Below, piece by piece: positions 26,348 to 27,602 of a DNA stretch of 27,602 nt; the first letter of the stretch is position 1; each line of letters starts with the position of its first letter. The translations under genes and the position numbers were made by a program. This DNA is from Aureococcus anophagefferens. Its lineage: Eukaryota; Sar; Pelagophyceae; Pelagomonadales; Pelagomonadaceae. The notes under the pieces were generated by a model, which was given only the letters and a program-made list of their open reading frames with translations, did no database searches and had not been told where the DNA came from. The stretch lies in contig NW_008705588.1 in NCBI RefSeq assembly GCF_000186865.1, forward strand, positions 9,816-37,417, read 5' to 3'.

Positions 26348-27441
26348 TCATTCATAATTAGACATCCGGCACCCTGTCACCGATTCGCCCCCCCCGACCG
26401 CCAACGGCGGCGTCCAGCTCGATTCGCCCGTCGCGTAGTTGTAGTAGTAGACGGGGTCGCCGCCGGCGACCCAGCCCGCGGGGAGCTCGACGTCGGGCCG
26501 CCGCTGGCCCAGGTCCGTCCGGTGGAACGCCTTCCGGCAGTTCGGGCAGTCCGCGCGGTCCGCGCCGTGCATGGCCCAGCGCAGGATGCACACGCGGTGA
26601 AAACGGTGGCCGCAGTGGAGCGCCGCCGCCAGCCCGCCCGCCGTGCCGCCGAGGGGCTGGAGGCAGATGCTGCACTCCGAGACCGCGACCGCGACGGTCG
26701 ACCTGGGCAGGAAAAGGGTGCCAACTTTGATCTCGGTCATTTTCCGCTCGTTTCGGCTAATTTTTGGACGCGCGATCATCTCTCGGAGCGGTCTCGACGC
26801 GTGGATCCTTTCCTTGGAACGACGGAACACTCATGTTGAAGAGACGTTGAATCACCCTTTTTCCTGCTCTGGTCGCGCGGCCGCGGCCGCGGCGCCGCGG
26901 CGCGCGGCGCCGCGTCGAGCACCGTCGACGGCCGCGCGGCCTCGCGGATGCGCCGCGCGCGCGTCAGGGCCACGGCGACGGAGTCCTGCTCCGCGACGCC
27001 CCGGCGCCCCCGCGCGGGCCGCCGCCGCGACCGCCGCGCCAAAGCGACGGAAGCGCCCGCGAGCGACGCGGTCGCGGGCCGGTCGTCGTCGCCGCCGCCG
27101 TCGTCGTCGGGCGCCGTGGCGGCGCGGACGGCGCGCTTCTCGCGGCGCCGGTGCATGGTCTCGTACCAGGTGCACGTCGCGGAGCCCCGGTGCGCGTCGA
27201 GCTCGTCGGCGGCGACGACCAAATGGCAGCGCGGGCAGCGCAGCGCCCCGTCGACGAGGTCCTGGTCGCTCTTGAGGAAGGCGACCATGTTGTGGGGCCG
27301 CTCGCGCGCGTGCGCGATCGTGATGTCGCGCAGGTTCCGCAGCGACGACGACACGAAGTCCGCGGGGCCCGGCGGCAGGTGCTTGCGCGCCTCCCGCTCC
27401 TTTTCCGTGCGCGGCCGCCAGCGCTTCGCCCGGATGAGCAT
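26348..27441 (-). CDS. Zinc finger, RING-H2 and WW domain protein, probable E3 ubiquitin ligase
   Basis: Minus-strand exons 27441-26879 and 26702-26348 encode 305 residues. Exon 1 starts MLIRAKRWRPRTEKEREARK and contains a zinc-finger-like CPRCHLVVAADELDAHRG followed by SATC (about residues 69-90), then a low-complexity Asp/Gly and Arg-rich stretch. Exon 2 holds a RING-H2 finger beginning CSICLQPL at about residue 198, with HCGHRFHRVC and CPNC supplying the remaining zinc ligands, then a WW domain, ELPAGW then YYYNYATGESSWTPP, which binds Pro-rich peptides. A WW domain next to a RING suggests a ubiquitin ligase that recruits Pro-rich substrates; substrates are unknown. Splicing around introner A3 is phase 2 (CC|G). 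It converges with the Sel1 gene and is downstream of a right-edge gene on the same strand. Confidence 0.8.
26703..26871 (-). mobile_element. Introner element A3 (intron about 26703-26878)
   Basis: A 169-bp element running, on the gene strand, from CAGAGCAGGAAA to TTTCCTGCCCAG, with the family interior (CCAAAAATTAGCCGAAACGAG). The flanks are GCGCGAC and GTCGACC, an imperfect or shifted duplication. Reading phase places the acceptor at 26703 and a GC donor most likely at 26878, giving 176 bp. The donor is uncertain because several GC dinucleotides are nearby. Confidence 0.8.
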
Positions 27442-27578
27442 GGTCCGCGACGGCGCGCGCGCGACGTCGACGCCGTCCCCGACGGCGGCGCTGCGCGTGC
27501 GGCCGACGTCGAAGGCTGCCCCGATGGCCGAAGGACTCGTGAAGCTGGGAGTTTCAAAACTGTAACTTGAACTGCAAC

Positions 27579-27602
27579 TTACTCGTCCCAGAAGTCCGCG
27601 AG
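27579..27602 (-). CDS. C-terminal end of a gene entering from the right edge (partial)
   Basis: The last 24 bases on the minus strand read L-A-D-F-W-D-E then TAA, a natural-looking C-terminus followed by AT-richer DNA typical of a 3' UTR, and then 137 bp before the RING-WW gene start on the same strand. Only seven codons are visible, so neither frame nor product can be confirmed. It is listed because the base-composition change at the TAA supports a gene end. Confidence 0.3.
   Translation of the reverse strand, partial: LADFWDE

Overview
This is nuclear DNA from a compact, very GC-rich unicellular eukaryote. The evidence is a polyubiquitin gene, cytosolic ribosomal protein S2, a p115/Uso1-type Golgi tether, spliceosomal introns, secretory signal peptides, and RING, WW, SAM and Sel1 domains. 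The most informative feature is a set of six short, related insertions of about 170-203 bp. Each has terminal inverted repeats; five of the six are flanked by recognisable 8-bp target-site duplications, and all six sit exactly where an intron is needed to keep a reading frame. These are introner elements, DNA-transposon-like intron makers known from the pelagophyte Aureococcus anophagefferens and from Micromonas. With the base composition, this makes Aureococcus or a close pelagophyte the best guess. The species call is an inference.

Layout, left to right: the 5' end of a secreted-protein gene (-, runs off the left edge); a PYM/R3H/ankyrin protein (-); a large protein of unknown function with an introner (+); a secreted Cys-rich discoidin-like protein with an introner (-); an aldo/keto-reductase-like protein (+); a Pkr1-like V-ATPase assembly factor (-); a small Pro/Arg-rich protein (+); a four-EF-hand protein, probably myristoylated (-); ribosomal protein S2 (+); a SAM-RING protein (-); a MAPEG-family membrane protein (+); a giant Uso1/p115-like tether of about 2,769 residues over 9.1 kb with three introners (-); an unknown coiled-coil protein (+); three-unit polyubiquitin (+); a Sel1-repeat protein (+); a zinc finger-RING-WW protein with an introner (-); and the last codons of a gene entering from the right edge (-).

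From the PYM-like gene to the tether, eleven consecutive genes alternate strictly in strand. They form divergent pairs with short shared promoters (110-570 bp) and convergent pairs with 3' gaps of 10-172 bp. The genes are not one pathway. Themes are housekeeping (translation, ubiquitin, Golgi traffic, V-ATPase assembly), RNA metabolism (PYM/R3H) and ubiquitin ligation (two RING proteins).

Points most worth a second look: the introner set, in which the target duplication supplies a GT or GC donor and the element end supplies the AG acceptor, in both insertion orientations; the PYM-R3H-ankyrin fusion; the giant tether with its FDAP repeats; and a nested hairpin downstream of polyubiquitin that resembles a SECIS element.
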